Numbered from the stretch's first letter, positions 55,001 to 57,713 are shown. The stretch is 64,000 nt of DNA from Achatina immaculata (GCA_009760885.1 CM019714.1:5483312-5547311); one strand, 5' to 3'. The notes: generated by a model not told the origin, from the sequence alone. Numbers and translations: made by a program.

Positions 55001-57713
55001 ACCTTAATGTGAGAACTTAATTACTGATATTTTGCACCAGTGACGATTTTTTTTCCCTAAACTTCAACACGACCTTCACTGGGTGTGAAACATTGTTCTA
55101 GTCTACCTCAGTCATGTGTGATACACTGCTCTAGTCTACCTTCACCATGTGTGATACACTGCTCTAGTCTACCTCAATCATGTGTGATACACTGCTCTAG
55201 TCTACCTTCACCATGTGTGAAACACTGCTCTAGTCTACCTCAGTCATGTGTGATACACTGCTCTAGTCTACCTTCATCATGTGTGATACACTGCTCTAGT
55301 CTACCTCAATCATGTGTGATACACTGCTCTAGTCTACCTTCACCATGTGTGATACACTGCTCTAGTCTACATCAATCATGTGTGATACACTGCTCTAGTC
55401 TACCTTCACCATGTGTGATACACTGCTCTAGTCTACCTCCACCATGTGTGATACACTGCTCTAGTCTACCTTCACCATGTGTGATACACTGCTCTAGTCT
55501 ACCTTCACCATGTGTGATACACTGCTCTAGTCTACCTCAATCATGTGTGATACACTGCTCTAGTCTACCTTCACCATGTGTGATATACTGCTCTAGTCTA
55601 TCTTAGTCATGTGTGATACACTGCTCTAGTCTACCTTCACCATGTGTGATACACTGCTCTAGTCTACCTCAGTCATGTGTGATACACTGCTTTAATCTAC
55701 CTCAGTCATGTGTGATACACTGCTCTAGTCTACCTTCATCATGTGTGATACACTGCTCTAGTCTACCTCAATCATATGTGATACACTGCTCTAGTCTACC
55801 TTCACCATGTGTGATACACTGCTCTAGTCTACCTTCACCATGTGTGATACACTGCTCTAGTCTACCTTCACCATGTGTGATACACTGCTCTAGTCTACCT
55901 CAATCATGTGTGATACACTGCTCTAGTCTACCTCAATCATGTGTGTTACATTGCTCTAGTCTACCTTCACCATGTGTGATACACTGCTCTAGTCTACCTC
56001 AATCATGTGTGATACACTGCTCTAGTCTACCTTCACCATGTGTGATACACTGCTCTAGTCTACCTCAATCATGTGTGATACACTGCTCTAGTCTACCTTC
56101 ACCATGTGTGATACACTGCTCTAGTCTACCTCAATCATGTGTGATACACTGCTCTAGTCTACCTTCACCATGTGTGAAACACTGCTCTAGTCTACCTCAG
56201 TCATGTGTGATACACTGCTCTAGTCTACCTCAGTCATGTGTGATACACTGCTCTAGTCTACCTCAGTCATGTGTGATACACTGCTCTAGTCTACCTCAGT
56301 CATGTGTGATACACTGCTCTAGTCTACCTCCACCATGTGTGATACACTGCTCTAGTCTACCTTCACCATGTGTGATACACTGCTCTAGTCTACCTCAATC
56401 ATGTGTGATACACTGCTCTAATCTACCTTCACCATGTGTGAAACACTGCTCTAGTCTACCTCCACCATGTGTGATACACTGCTCTAGTCTACCTCAGTCA
56501 TGTATGATACACTGCTCTAGTCTACCTCAGTCATGTGTGATACACTGCTCTAGTCTACCTTCACCATGTGTGATACACTGCTCTAGTCTACCTCCACTAT
56601 GTGTGATACACTGCTCTAGTCTACCTTCACCATGTGTGATACACTGCTCTAGTCTATCTTGGAAGCCAGTGATATCATCTTGCACCTAGTAACTGAATGG
56701 ACTGTTGTTATCTTGCACCTAGTAAGTGAATGGACTGCTGTTATCTTGCACCTAGTAACTGAATGGACTGCTGTTATCTTGCACCTAGTAACTGAATGGA
56801 TTGCTGTTATCTTAGACCTAGTAACTGAATTGACTGCTGTTATCTTGGACCTAGTAACTGAATGGACTGTTGTTATCTTAGACCTAGTAACTGAATTGAC
56901 TGCTGTTATCTTGGACCTAGTAACTGAATGGACTGCTGTTATCTTAGACCTAGTAACTGAATGGATTGCTGTTATCTTAGACCTAGTAACTGAATTGACT
57001 GCTGTTATCTTGGACCTAGTAACTGAATGGACTGTTGTTATCTTGCACCTAGTAACTGAATGGACTGTTGTTATCTTGCACCTAGTAACTGAATGGACTG
57101 TTGTTATCTTGCACCTAGTAACTGAATGGACTGTTGTTATCTTGCACCTAGTAACTGAATGGACTGTTGTTATCTTGCACCTAGTAACTGAATGGACTGT
57201 TGTTATCTTGCATCTAGTAACTGAATGGACTGTTGTTATCTTGGACCTAGTAACTGAATGGACTGCTGTTATCTTGGACCTAGTAACTGAATGGACTGTT
57301 GTTATCTTGGACCTAGTAACTGAATGGACTGTTGTTATCTTGCACCTAGTAACTGAATGGACTGTTGTTATCTTGCACCTAGTAACTGAATGGACTGCTG
57401 TTATCTTAGACCCCCAGGATGAGCACAAGAACGAGGTTCTGATGAAGACACAAGTTCTGAGGTGATTCCCACAAAGCAGGACAGGAGAAGATCGGGTGTT
57501 TTACCTTGACCACGCTGCTGTCCCGCGTCTGCGGCTGCCCAAACACCAGGGACATGTTGACGTAGGTGAAGGACCACAGCGCCGCAAACACTGCCAGCAC
57601 CAGCAGAAACCGCCGCACCAAGGGCATCCTCAGTACACGGGGCGGCCATTTTGACGCTGAACTTCTCACCATGGCAACAGAGTGTGGTCCTTCACGTAGT
57701 CTACTCCAGGCAT
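741..57713 (-). CDS. MGAT5: MGAT5 (GnT-V), spliced gene, whole extent
   Basis: GnT-V is a Golgi type II membrane enzyme that transfers GlcNAc from UDP-GlcNAc in beta-1,6 linkage to the alpha-1,6 mannose of N-glycans, starting the tri/tetra-antennary branch. I identified it by collinear similarity to vertebrate MGAT5 over 16 exon positions: stalk motif DGPYAG, CYEGYGVDGSDC, LVHLGLL, GGPLGELVQWSDL (its E aligns with the catalytic Glu297 of human GnT-V), PDNSFMGFVV, VKNHGILSG, FVGLGFPYEGPAPLEAIANG, SQHPYAETFIG, EEGMLQRMNAY and CPCRDYIPGQ. All exons have AG/GT borders and matching phases except between exons 10 and 12. There an exon equivalent to vertebrate residues of about 370-420 is not found. 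The exons found sum to 2191 coding bases (one set), that is 1 mod 3, so the missing exon should be 2 mod 3 in length; the full protein would be roughly 770 residues against 741 in human. Exons 3, 9 and 10 are multiplied. Whether the locus is functional cannot be decided from sequence. Confidence 0.93.
1372..1657. repeat. (GAGA/GACA)n simple repeat
   Basis: About 290 bp of purine-rich gagaga/gacaga sequence in intron 16. The Ser/Leu-rich open frames on the opposite strand are artefacts of the repeat. Confidence 0.95.
1781..1935. repeat. 31-33-bp minisatellite, 5 copies
   Basis: Unit built on gattaacctgggggtttac followed by aaatcatctaga; copies vary by a 1-2 base insertion. Confidence 0.9.
1960..2705 (+). 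mobile_element. degenerate non-LTR retrotransposon 3' end (family 1)
   Basis: In broken frames this reads like the C-terminal end of a LINE reverse transcriptase: KIRIYKSNVHSILLYAAE, then LRGSEGRCLRKILTINWEEH, then GHIIQMERTKHPYTALTWT-like and SGQDWLENF-like segments. Several frameshifts and stops make it a fossil. The same family lies on the minus strand at 30.6-31.1 kb. Confidence 0.75.
2813..2996 (-). CDS. MGAT5: MGAT5 exon 16
   Basis: Acceptor ttccag at the 2997 side, donor gtaagt at 2811-2812, phase 0 to 1. It encodes FSSYLPNEYTEEGMLQRMNA and then NQNFCSF, KWPPRESVEF and DPGKSCKDACWAM. Vertebrate MGAT5 has MPYEFTCEGMLQRINAF, VMWPPLSAL and AEPGQSCKQVC at this place. Confidence 0.94.
3000..3490. 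other. intron 15, no gene seen
   Basis: AT-rich intron sequence between exon 16 and a 42-bp array. No recognisable gene or element. Confidence 0.5.
3491..3652. repeat. 42-bp minisatellite, 4 copies
   Basis: Unit starts tctgctcagttgttgggtac and continues aaaacactggtctgctgcatgg; copies are virtually identical. It is followed by a T tract and unique sequence to about 4010 in which I see nothing. Confidence 0.95.
4014..4295 (-). mobile_element. tRNA-derived SINE
   Basis: Read on the minus strand it begins with a tRNA-like head, A box tggccgagtggtcaggc and B box ggttcaggtcc, as in Leu/Ser tRNAs. A body (caccaaaaaggccctgg, then tttagaggc-type text) follows, and it ends near gggattttacc. The body is the same as in the SINEs at 43.9 and 46.0 kb. 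Confidence 0.8.
4240..4513. repeat. 55-bp minisatellite grown from the SINE head
   Basis: Five copies of a unit containing tgaccactcggccaactagg, ctttctaccagtactcatc and an (atc)n run. The first copy is the 5' tRNA-like end of the SINE itself, so the array amplified the A-box end of the element. Confidence 0.88.
4520..5261. other. intron 15, no gene seen
   Basis: AT-rich sequence with a 10-C run near 4902 and short A runs. No coding or element similarity recognised. Confidence 0.5.
5262..5381 (-). CDS. MGAT5: MGAT5 exon 15
   Basis: Acceptor attccag before ATTGTT; the donor gttggt is a weak but valid GT. Phase 0 to 0, 40 codons: IVSQHPYAETFIGEPYVYT and then IQMNNVQEVSSVVDKIL. Vertebrate MGAT5 reads LTSQHPYAEVFIGRPHVWT then VDLNNQEEVEDAVKAIL. 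Confidence 0.95.
5390..6028. other. intron 14, no gene seen
   Basis: Unique-looking intron sequence. No element or exon recognised. Confidence 0.45.
6029..6650 (-). mobile_element. non-LTR retrotransposon 3' end (family 2, GAAT tail)
   Basis: On the minus strand: IKRRTSVTLQKVKQLKKLW, IATYACETWTLNKTAEKHIN, CYRRVLQLSW, KLKYFGHI, then RKRGRPRRRWLQ, as at the C-terminus of LINE reverse transcriptases. It ends with gcaaatgaatgaatgaat, a short microsatellite tail typical of RTE-like target-primed insertion. The 146-residue frame is intact but 5'-truncated. Relatives lie at 32.8, 45.3, 47.9 and 49.2 kb. Confidence 0.85.
6660..7184. other. intron 14 with a perfect hairpin, otherwise unassigned
   Basis: gctgagacct (6869-6878) and aggtctcagc (6892-6901) form a perfect 10-bp inverted repeat with a 13-nt loop. 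A ctacctgcccaga repeat follows. No family recognised; possibly part of an old MITE. Confidence 0.4.
7185..7505 (-). mobile_element. degenerate non-LTR retrotransposon 3' end (family 3)
   Basis: Broken-frame relative of the element at 31.63-32.12 kb (same FDEVERLAEDR, RGRPRETLK-like text and serving tail of atcttac repeats). It is too degraded for an open frame. Confidence 0.75.
7835..7981 (-). CDS. MGAT5: MGAT5 exon 14
   Basis: Acceptor cctgtag, donor gtaagtg, phase 0 to 0, 49 codons: IFVGLGFPYEGPAPLEAIAN, then GAVFLNPKFDPPHNSKNNKF and FKGKPTQRE. This is one of the best conserved parts of the catalytic domain. The vertebrate sequence differs at only a few positions. The open frame of 116 residues that crosses it on the plus strand is an antisense artefact. 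Confidence 0.97.
7985..8345. repeat. 33-bp minisatellite starting at the exon 14 acceptor
   Basis: About ten copies of gtgaagactgggtgaattt / caagaataaacaaa. The first degenerate unit (ggaataagcagtgtgaag) lies directly against the 3' splice site of exon 14, so the array appears to be an expansion of the acceptor region. Confidence 0.93.
8478..8960. repeat. 38-40-bp minisatellite
   Basis: About eleven copies of acagaattataatgcaaca followed by tggaataacaaaagtataaa. Confidence 0.95.
8961..9352. other. intron 13, no gene seen
   Basis: A-rich intron sequence between two arrays. The short open frames show no family signature. Confidence 0.45.
9353..9870. repeat. 53-bp minisatellite
   Basis: About nine copies of taatataaactccaatcatg, tgaagacaaaacagactgag, gaatttaactttt. 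The outer copies are more diverged than the central ones. Confidence 0.95.
10097..10447. repeat. 12-bp array (gaagatgtggyg)n
   Basis: About 29 copies with g/a and c/t variants, open in several frames. The His/Ser/Pro-rich antisense frames (SSPHLRHIFTT) are artefacts. Confidence 0.95.
10767..10925 (-). CDS. MGAT5: MGAT5 exon 13
   Basis: Acceptor gacattcag, donor gtgagaac, phase 0 to 0, 53 codons: GKQAYLDVIHSHLEVHGTVY, then EEPGQKLKNVPDYVKNHGIL and SGVDLHRLLQKAK. Vertebrate: KKIYLDIIHTYMEVHATVY and IPSYVKNHGILSGRDLQFLL. A strong match. Confidence 0.96.
11130..11320. repeat. irregular cagccaatca repeat
   Basis: Six or so copies of a 30-40-bp unit with gtcagccaatcaaat and gtcagccaaacaaat, in intron 12. 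CCAAT is part of the unit, but I infer no promoter from that. Confidence 0.75.
11804..11928 (-). CDS. MGAT5: MGAT5 exon 12
   Basis: Acceptor cccttag, donor gtgagta, phase 1 to 0. It encodes HSPDNSFMGFVVDRLLNDSD and then SNIALVYGKNDYMWE. Vertebrate MGAT5 has HTPDNSFLGFVVEQHLNSSD and QSLVYGKVDSFWK. It enters in phase 1, which cannot follow exon 10 (ends in phase 2), so an exon is missing upstream. Confidence 0.95.
11942..12180. repeat. ~49-bp irregular array next to the exon 12 acceptor
   Basis: Copies of caggaatcagtcatcatc, aatcaaggatgtcacaatc, agtcaacactga. It starts about 13 bases from the 3' splice site of exon 12. Confidence 0.85.
12740..13160 (-). mobile_element. LINE RNase H-domain remnant
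   Basis: One minus-strand frame reads TWIYCPGHARVNGNNKADQL, then KPEGFIKMDKSDLNKS. The PGHARVNGNNKADQLA text is typical of the RNase H domain of pol proteins in non-LTR elements. The upstream half is in another frame (IDAITQALKRGAIQKTL), so the copy is broken. It lies where MGAT5 exon 11 is expected. Confidence 0.75.
13401..13549. repeat. 77-bp tandem pair
   Basis: Two copies of agtcttggtctgtcttccc, ccacatggacaccatacatg, tatgtca..., ending at a shared caccaatt. The second copy joins the transposon at 13550. Confidence 0.85.
13549..14220 (-). mobile_element. Tc1/mariner-type transposon remnant, copy A
   Basis: The N-terminal transposase half reads MASWQTQHCAFTMETYFKSG, then FRRHFELHPCG, ILRWVKKFKE, GHPRTQQTPERIQEV and LLSSPRRSAVRQA. 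It looks like the helix-turn-helix region of DUF4817-type Tc1/mariner transposases. The frame then shifts into NDLDKFNRLDCATDFL. The element ends abruptly at 13549 against a tandem repeat. Confidence 0.75.
15040..15174 (-). CDS. MGAT5: MGAT5 exon 10, copy A
   Basis: Acceptor tattcacag, donor gtaacg, phase 2 to 2, 135 bp. It encodes ILNHVPAAKTPCQSRKELPV, then HLIYTDIMGLIQFKKRLKAG and YAKFR. The vertebrate counterpart is IVELIYIDIVGLAQFKKTLG. This is the last copy before exon 12 in transcription order. Confidence 0.93.
15598..15700 (-). CDS. MGAT5: MGAT5 exon 9, copy A (catalytic Glu)
   Basis: Acceptor catccag, donor gtaagta, phase 1 to 2, 103 bp: GGPLGELVQWSDLISTLYIL and GHELTITSEVEQLVE. The E of GGPLGE aligns with Glu297, described as the catalytic base of human GnT-V. 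The coding bases are identical in all four copies. Confidence 0.95.
15867..16880 (-). mobile_element. Tc1/mariner-type transposon remnant, copy B (longest)
   Basis: It continues past the point where copy A stops. After the helix-turn-helix half come FNEAHFELSGSVNKQNFRRW, ENPQLLHEKQLHSERVTV and then, near 15965-16035, WFQQDGATAHTACQ, the second catalytic-Asp region. The C-terminal third is missing near 15945. Frameshifts make it inactive. It contains a deleted A at 16620 relative to copies A and C. Confidence 0.8.
17700..17834 (-). CDS. MGAT5: MGAT5 exon 10, copy B
   Basis: Identical in coding sequence and splice sites to copy A, in an open frame (phase 2 to 2). Confidence 0.9.
18257..18359 (-). 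CDS. MGAT5: MGAT5 exon 9, copy B
   Basis: Identical to the other exon 9 copies, with intact AG and GT borders. Splicing exon 10 of an upstream module (ends phase 2) onto this exon (starts phase 1) would break the frame, so modules cannot be chained. Confidence 0.9.
18481..19180. mobile_element. TTAA-flanked MITE (piggyBac-like), copy B
   Basis: 700 bp between TTAA at 18481-18484 and TTAA at 19177-19180. The ends are ttaactctttccctacca and, inverted, ttaactcttcccatgcca, an imperfect terminal inverted repeat. TTAA target sites with CT-starting ends fit the piggyBac superfamily. No transposase is present. Confidence 0.75.
19285..19763. repeat. 46-bp minisatellite, first block
   Basis: About ten copies of ccctccacagaggtgggact, aggtcttggacaagtctagc. 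It stops inside the unit at tcttgga and continues directly into module C. Confidence 0.97.
19764..20090 (-). mobile_element. Tc1/mariner-type transposon remnant, copy C (short)
   Basis: Only the first ~70 residues of the transposase frame remain (MASWQTQHCAFTMETYF to NNKSIGHPR), cut at 19763 by the junction with the 46-bp array. Confidence 0.78.
20913..21046 (-). pseudogene. MGAT5: MGAT5 exon 10, copy C, frameshifted
   Basis: Against copies A and B it lacks two bases in ccttccggctc (near 21000) and has one extra g in gacgtgggttg (near 21037), a net loss of one base (134 against 135). The frame becomes ILNPRPGCKNTVPEPRSC. With the normal entry phase this copy cannot encode the enzyme. A sequencing error is the alternative. 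Confidence 0.85.
21468..21570 (-). CDS. MGAT5: MGAT5 exon 9, copy C
   Basis: Identical to the other copies with intact splice sites. It sits only 423 bp from copy D. Confidence 0.88.
21994..22096 (-). CDS. MGAT5: MGAT5 exon 9, copy D (first in transcription order)
   Basis: The first exon 9 met after exon 8. Same 103 bases as the other copies. The surrounding module is the most diverged of the four (for example cttccaaaactg for cttccgaaactg), which suggests it is the oldest duplicate. Confidence 0.92.
22218..22915. mobile_element. TTAA-flanked MITE (piggyBac-like), copy D
   Basis: 698 bp between TTAA sites, about 95 percent like copy B by eye. It came along with the module duplication, since its flanks match those of copy B. 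Confidence 0.75.
22936..24180. repeat. 46-bp minisatellite, second block
   Basis: About 27 copies of the same 46-bp unit as at 19.3 kb, with cttctc / cctgcc / cttgtc variants interspersed. Confidence 0.97.
24285..28197. repeat. 44-bp satellite, about 90 copies
   Basis: Unit ccaaaccttccacacccct, gataacagctgacccattgg, tca. From about 24.9 kb onward the unit varies with gtggcccaactaaacc and carries C runs of 5-17 bases in place of acccctg. It fills most of MGAT5 intron 8. The GQLLSGVWKV frames on the other strand are artefacts. Confidence 0.98.
28320..28386 (-). CDS. MGAT5: MGAT5 exon 8
   Basis: Acceptor tttctcag, donor gtaacat, phase 0 to 1, 67 bp: ILVHLGLLSKQSGWKFAEMQ and FK. Vertebrate MGAT5: VLVHLGLLTKESGFKIAET. 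Its last G completes the GGA codon of exon 9. Confidence 0.94.
28490..29150. repeat. degenerate ~30-45-bp array
   Basis: Irregular copies of agtctctgcttgggagaata followed by acaatttaac. Strongly diverged, so older than the other arrays. Confidence 0.85.
29233..29403 (-). CDS. MGAT5: MGAT5 exon 7
   Basis: Acceptor ttatctccag, donor gtatac, phase 0 to 0, 57 codons: ASVTLELQPLLNILVDPNER, QGYAWIRMRISRMWQRWSEA, ASNLMTKYDMNSRPKQK. Vertebrate: FRWMRLRIRRMADAWIQAI. Confidence 0.92.
29608..29632. repeat. (GAT)n microsatellite and nearby poly-C
   Basis: Short tgatgatgatgatgatgat run, with a 19-base C run at about 29719-29737. Confidence 0.85.
30383..30540. repeat. 18-bp minisatellite, about 9 copies
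   Basis: Unit tacttggggccagggatg. In-frame repeats give GQGCTW or PGPKYI strings, which are artefacts. Confidence 0.96.
30640..31115 (-). mobile_element. non-LTR retrotransposon 3' end (family 1)
   Basis: Minus-strand text DEDGNGWATYNEWKKKKTPL, HLDLDTSREKNEGQTIGD, AQDRIGWRTFVDTLCSIGST, preceded by broken-frame FEGRCLRRILRIL-like sequence. Same family as 1.96-2.70 kb. Frameshifted. Confidence 0.8.
31341..31415 (-). CDS. MGAT5: MGAT5 exon 6
   Basis: Acceptor catcttgaag, donor gtgagt, phase 0 to 0, 25 codons: VEEFCPRRAWSGTRNKTMVD and TRVTY. Vertebrate: VENWCPHLPWRAKNPYEEAD. Conserved W/CP spacing; it carries an NKT glycosylation sequon. Confidence 0.88.
31600..32125 (-). mobile_element. non-LTR retrotransposon 3' end (family 3)
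   Basis: Long minus frame: ISTKTKLRLFNSNVISTLIY, ACETWKTTKEIEKKLDSFEN, LRKILDIKWNEF, RRWTYVGHLMRRND, RKRGRPRETLKR, EVERLAEDRTNWR. C-terminal LINE reverse-transcriptase region with a tail of atataag repeats. The frame is open over 160 residues, so the insertion is fairly young but 5'-truncated. Confidence 0.87.
32126..32780. other. intron 5, no gene seen
   Basis: Mostly unique sequence, with a small gacatattcccatcacaac repeat at about 32690-32790. Confidence 0.45.
32785..33183 (+). mobile_element. degenerate non-LTR retrotransposon 3' end (family 2, GAAT tail)
   Basis: Plus-strand text EMWTLNKTAEKHINAFEC, CYRRVLQISWTQK, then broken RRPRKR-like and ERPTGELLG, ending in aatgaatgaatgaa. Several stops. 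Confidence 0.8.
33298..33387 (-). CDS. MGAT5: MGAT5 exon 5
   Basis: Acceptor ttatcctag, donor gtaaggt, phase 0 to 0, 30 codons: WMRKMWKSDPCYEGYGVDGS and DCSIIMYLSE. Vertebrate: WMKDMWRSDPCYADYGVDGS and TCSFFIYLSE. One of the clearest matches in the window. Confidence 0.97.
33390..33935. other. intron 4, no gene seen
   Basis: AT-rich intron sequence with a 15-T run near 33827. Nothing recognised. Confidence 0.45.
33925..34612. repeat. ~27-bp array, left part
   Basis: About 25 copies of aacagcaatgaaatacctaa, aacaaaa. The tract continues at 35525-35690 after an interruption. Confidence 0.95.
34613..35524 (+). mobile_element. solo-LTR-like insertion in the 27-bp array
   Basis: About 0.9 kb of unique sequence splits the array. 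It has tataaata (34768-34775) and, 385 bp later, aataaa (35155-35160), the spacing of a promoter and polyadenylation signal in an LTR. No coding domain. The exact ends and any target duplication are not resolved, so this is a candidate only. Confidence 0.45.
35525..35690. repeat. ~27-bp array, right part
   Basis: Six copies of aacagcaatgaaacacccaa, aacagaag, the same unit as at 33.9-34.6 kb. Confidence 0.94.
35736..36380. repeat. 28-bp minisatellite, about 23 copies
   Basis: Unit agacagaaagaagattacaa, gcacacaa, with gacagaca variants. Purine-rich on the plus strand. Confidence 0.97.
36385..36900. other. intron 4, no gene seen
   Basis: Unique-looking sequence between two arrays; no exon recognised. 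Confidence 0.45.
36905..37980. repeat. 60-bp array turning into a 30-bp array
   Basis: Up to about 37690 the unit is 60 bp: gaactctcctagatcctagc, agtgttatgtgacctcaaag, tgaactgtgaccttcatact. From there only its first 30 bases repeat, about ten times. Confidence 0.97.
38030..38390. repeat. 39-bp minisatellite next to the exon 4 donor
   Basis: About nine copies of taacatatttactaacatca, cagagaaaagataacaaca. It lies 25 bases beyond the exon 4 donor. Confidence 0.96.
38416..38498 (-). CDS. MGAT5: MGAT5 exon 4
   Basis: Acceptor ctcatttcag, donor gtgagct, phase 1 to 0, 83 bp: DLLQGKWEKCELTEEDKQQF and PECPQKIE. Corresponds to vertebrate NGAQEKCVLPPMDGYPHCEG KI; the KC and C residues align. Weakly conserved but phases and order fit. 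Confidence 0.85.
38691..39005. repeat. 47-bp minisatellite, about 7 copies
   Basis: Unit ctcagcaacttatcatggct, gatcctatcatgatatgact, aacataa. Confidence 0.95.
39190..39665. repeat. unassigned dispersed-repeat candidate with (GAA)n end
   Basis: A GC-richer block ending in acgaagaagaagaaaaagaa. It has an open minus frame LRDSSTETLRLWDEESDECF. The composition break and the A-rich GAA tail suggest a retroposed repeat. I recognise no family. Confidence 0.3.
39670..40360. other. intron 3, no gene seen
   Basis: Unique-looking sequence. The open frame at 40186-40431 has no recognisable domain. Confidence 0.4.
40368..40550. repeat. 55-bp satellite, left block
   Basis: Three copies of ctacagaactccagagagtt, ggttactctgtcctaccaca, agataacttaacaca. 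Confidence 0.95.
40553..41206. mobile_element. TTAA-type MITE inserted in the 55-bp satellite
   Basis: Diverged relative of the MITEs at 18.5 and 22.2 kb: shared text ctgctcttgaatgcatccc, gatctagacatattag, and right end gcacgggaagagttaa (TTAA 41203-41206). That TTAA is the one in the satellite unit gataacttaacaca. The left end has lost its TTAA and tip. Confidence 0.72.
41203..42020. repeat. 55-bp satellite, right block
   Basis: About fifteen copies of the same unit as at 40.37-40.55 kb; some are 46-bp variants lacking cttaacaca. Confidence 0.96.
42121..42149 (+). repeat. 29-base G run
   Basis: Uninterrupted G homopolymer on the plus strand, C on the transcribed pre-mRNA of MGAT5. Its length is at the limit of what assemblies represent reliably. 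Sequence from here to 42430 is unassigned. Confidence 0.95.
42438..42566. repeat. 33-bp minisatellite, 4 copies
   Basis: Unit ccacatattactggattatg, atacctacaactg; nearly identical copies. The 42.57-42.95 kb stretch beyond is AT-rich and unassigned. Confidence 0.96.
42957..43868. repeat. 41-bp minisatellite, about 21 copies
   Basis: Unit gatctgagaaagactgatct, aatatatacaatatctatcag. A smaller block of the same unit is at 45795-45965. Confidence 0.96.
43898..44190 (+). mobile_element. tRNA-derived SINE
   Basis: A-box-like tgaccgagttgttgagccc, B box gggttcaagtccc (about 43955), then the body: accaaaaaggccccagc, cctctaaaaaatgggcacc, tgtgatatcatgtcacac, tgccttaatggcatgg. It ends at gggaattttaacttttacc. 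Same family as at 4.0 kb. The repeated block includes it again at 45.99 kb. Confidence 0.85.
44578..44787 (-). CDS. MGAT5: MGAT5 exon 3, copy a
   Basis: Acceptor gaacttcag, donor gtaatg, phase 1 to 1, 210 bp: DLKKTIAVLLESMLARINRL, EIFVNNVTNGSLLNDNSSFA, SFSALAASLHQDSASRQGSE, GKRPGVLSAE. Vertebrate: DLKKTLAVLLDNILQRIGKL ESKVDNL, then an N-x-T-rich stretch. This is the stalk coiled coil, with NVT, NGS and NSS sequons. Confidence 0.93.
44788..45062. repeat. 35-bp array starting at the exon 3a acceptor
   Basis: About seven copies of gaagttcacatagaaacata, cgggtaaaccataca. Read on the minus strand each unit ends tgtgaacttctg, one base from the true acceptor tgtgaacttcag. Confidence 0.94.
45285..45712 (+). 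mobile_element. non-LTR retrotransposon 3' end (family 2)
   Basis: Plus-strand text ETWTLNKTAEKHINAFEC, CHRRVFRISWTQK, EEGWLVKRIKERKLKYFGHI, ends in ggacatgcaaattaatgaatg. Frames are broken, for example by gtgaagatgg in place of the RRRW part. Confidence 0.82.
45994..46282 (+). mobile_element. tRNA-derived SINE, duplicate copy
   Basis: Same element and flanks as at 43.9 kb, with single-base differences (gggttcgagtccc for gggttcaagtccc). It arose by block duplication, not by a second insertion. Confidence 0.85.
46676..46885 (-). CDS. MGAT5: MGAT5 exon 3, copy b
   Basis: Same 210 bp as copy a except one synonymous change (AAC/AAT in VTNG) and a donor gtaacg in place of gtaatg. Phase 1 to 1, so both copies could be spliced in tandem without breaking the frame, giving a stalk 70 residues longer, or be used alternatively. 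Confidence 0.93.
46886..47110. repeat. 35-bp array starting at the exon 3b acceptor
   Basis: About six copies of the same unit as beside exon 3a. Confidence 0.93.
47322..47670. repeat. 33-bp minisatellite, about 10 copies
   Basis: Unit ctcacacctcatgtgatatg, agctctagttacc. Open frame with MSSSYPHTSCD per unit, an artefact of the period. Confidence 0.96.
47905..48110 (-). mobile_element. LINE tail (family 2) in duplication copy 1
   Basis: Minus text LEKTVLEVYIMGKRKRGRPR, RRWLQDIVDDLQKDAS, EAYRRAVREAKFRKGHANE, tail (gaat)n. The same piece is at 49165-49370. Confidence 0.85.
48250..48299 (-). pseudogene. MGAT5: MGAT5 exon 3, truncated copy c
   Basis: Only the last 50 bases of exon 3 and the donor gtaacg remain (SRQGSEGKRPGLLSAE). 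The acceptor side is replaced by unrelated sequence at 48300. It has a donor but no acceptor. Confidence 0.85.
49165..49370 (-). mobile_element. LINE tail (family 2) in duplication copy 2
   Basis: Identical to the piece at 47905-48110. Confidence 0.85.
49510..49559 (-). pseudogene. MGAT5: MGAT5 exon 3, truncated copy d
   Basis: Second copy of the truncated exon 3, inside the second 1260-bp unit, identical to copy c. Confidence 0.85.
50430..50529 (-). CDS. MGAT5: MGAT5 exon 2
   Basis: Acceptor gttttgcag, donor gtaagg, phase 0 to 1, 100 bp: AEIIQLSEEYIKALAKENGD and IVDGPYAGRFTAF. Vertebrate: EQILDLSKRYIKALAEENRN and VVDGPYAGVMTAY. Stalk region directly after the membrane anchor. Confidence 0.96.
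50555..51120. repeat. 29-bp minisatellite near the exon 2 acceptor
   Basis: About 19 copies of agaacatgggagttgcagga, cttgacata, starting about 25 bases from the acceptor. 29 is not a multiple of 3, so the 220-residue minus frames cycle through all three readings of the unit. Confidence 0.96.
51176..52034 (+). mobile_element. solo-LTR-like element in a (GAT)n microsatellite
   Basis: About 860 bp bounded on both sides by gatgatgatg. It starts tgtggggagtagg, has tatataag at 51287-51294 and aataaa at 51996-52001, about 35 bases before its right end. Promoter and poly(A) signals in this order, and no coding, fit an LTR. The right end does not show a clear CA, so the type is uncertain. Confidence 0.5.
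52253..54613 (+). mobile_element. mariner-like transposon with internal tandem duplication
   Basis: Degenerate transposase text: LEKTGAEAYEMLRSAFGVPC, SLSKTFKRFSCFKSGCQS, SSEDDHHPGRLPP, RRLKVREIAEDVG, TGDEGWMYGYDSE, LIMFFDTGKLILHEYAPIG and FLHDNAPAHVSIKTN (second catalytic Asp). The ends agggatgattgcaaagtttc and, inverted, agggctggttataaagttc look like a diverged inverted repeat. The interior is present twice, joined at 53418-53422. Multiple stops in both copies. Confidence 0.85.
52664..52796. repeat. 33-bp satellite block inside mariner copy 1
   Basis: Three to four copies of tctacctccaccatgtgtga, tacactgctctag interrupt the transposase frame. Copy 2 of the mariner lacks them at the same place (53716). 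Confidence 0.93.
54620..55080. other. intron 1, no gene seen
   Basis: AT-rich sequence with a small aacaactattattatagtat repeat. Nothing else recognised. Confidence 0.45.
55083..56660. repeat. 33-bp satellite, about 47 copies
   Basis: Unit catgtgtgatacactgctct, agtctaccttcac, with cctcaat and cctcagt variants often alternating. Because 33 is divisible by three the array is open for 358 codons (VIHCSSLPSPC per unit), but this is a repeat artefact. Confidence 0.98.
56664..57412. repeat. second 33-bp satellite, about 22 copies
   Basis: Unit gaatggactgttgttatctt, gcacctagtaact, with ggacc/agacc variants. Open on both strands for over 250 codons. Abuts the previous array and ends 93 bases from the exon 1 donor. 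Confidence 0.98.
57505..57713 (-). CDS. MGAT5: MGAT5 exon 1 (start, signal anchor)
   Basis: ATG at 57672 in good context (gccATGG). It encodes a basic tail MVRSSASKWPPRVLRMPLVR, then the membrane anchor RRFLLVLAVFAALWSFTYVN and the start of the stalk MSLVFGQPQTRDSSVVK, donor gtaaaa. The layout is that of a type II Golgi enzyme. Bases 57673-57713 would be 5' UTR after a likely acceptor cacccccag, implying a non-coding upstream exon that I could not place. Confidence 0.87.

Noticed and set aside
55613..56689. 358-codon open frame of VIHCSSLPSPC repeats as a secreted Cys-rich protein
   Set aside because: It is a 33-bp satellite without stops because its period is divisible by three. No signal peptide, no splice context and no unique sequence.
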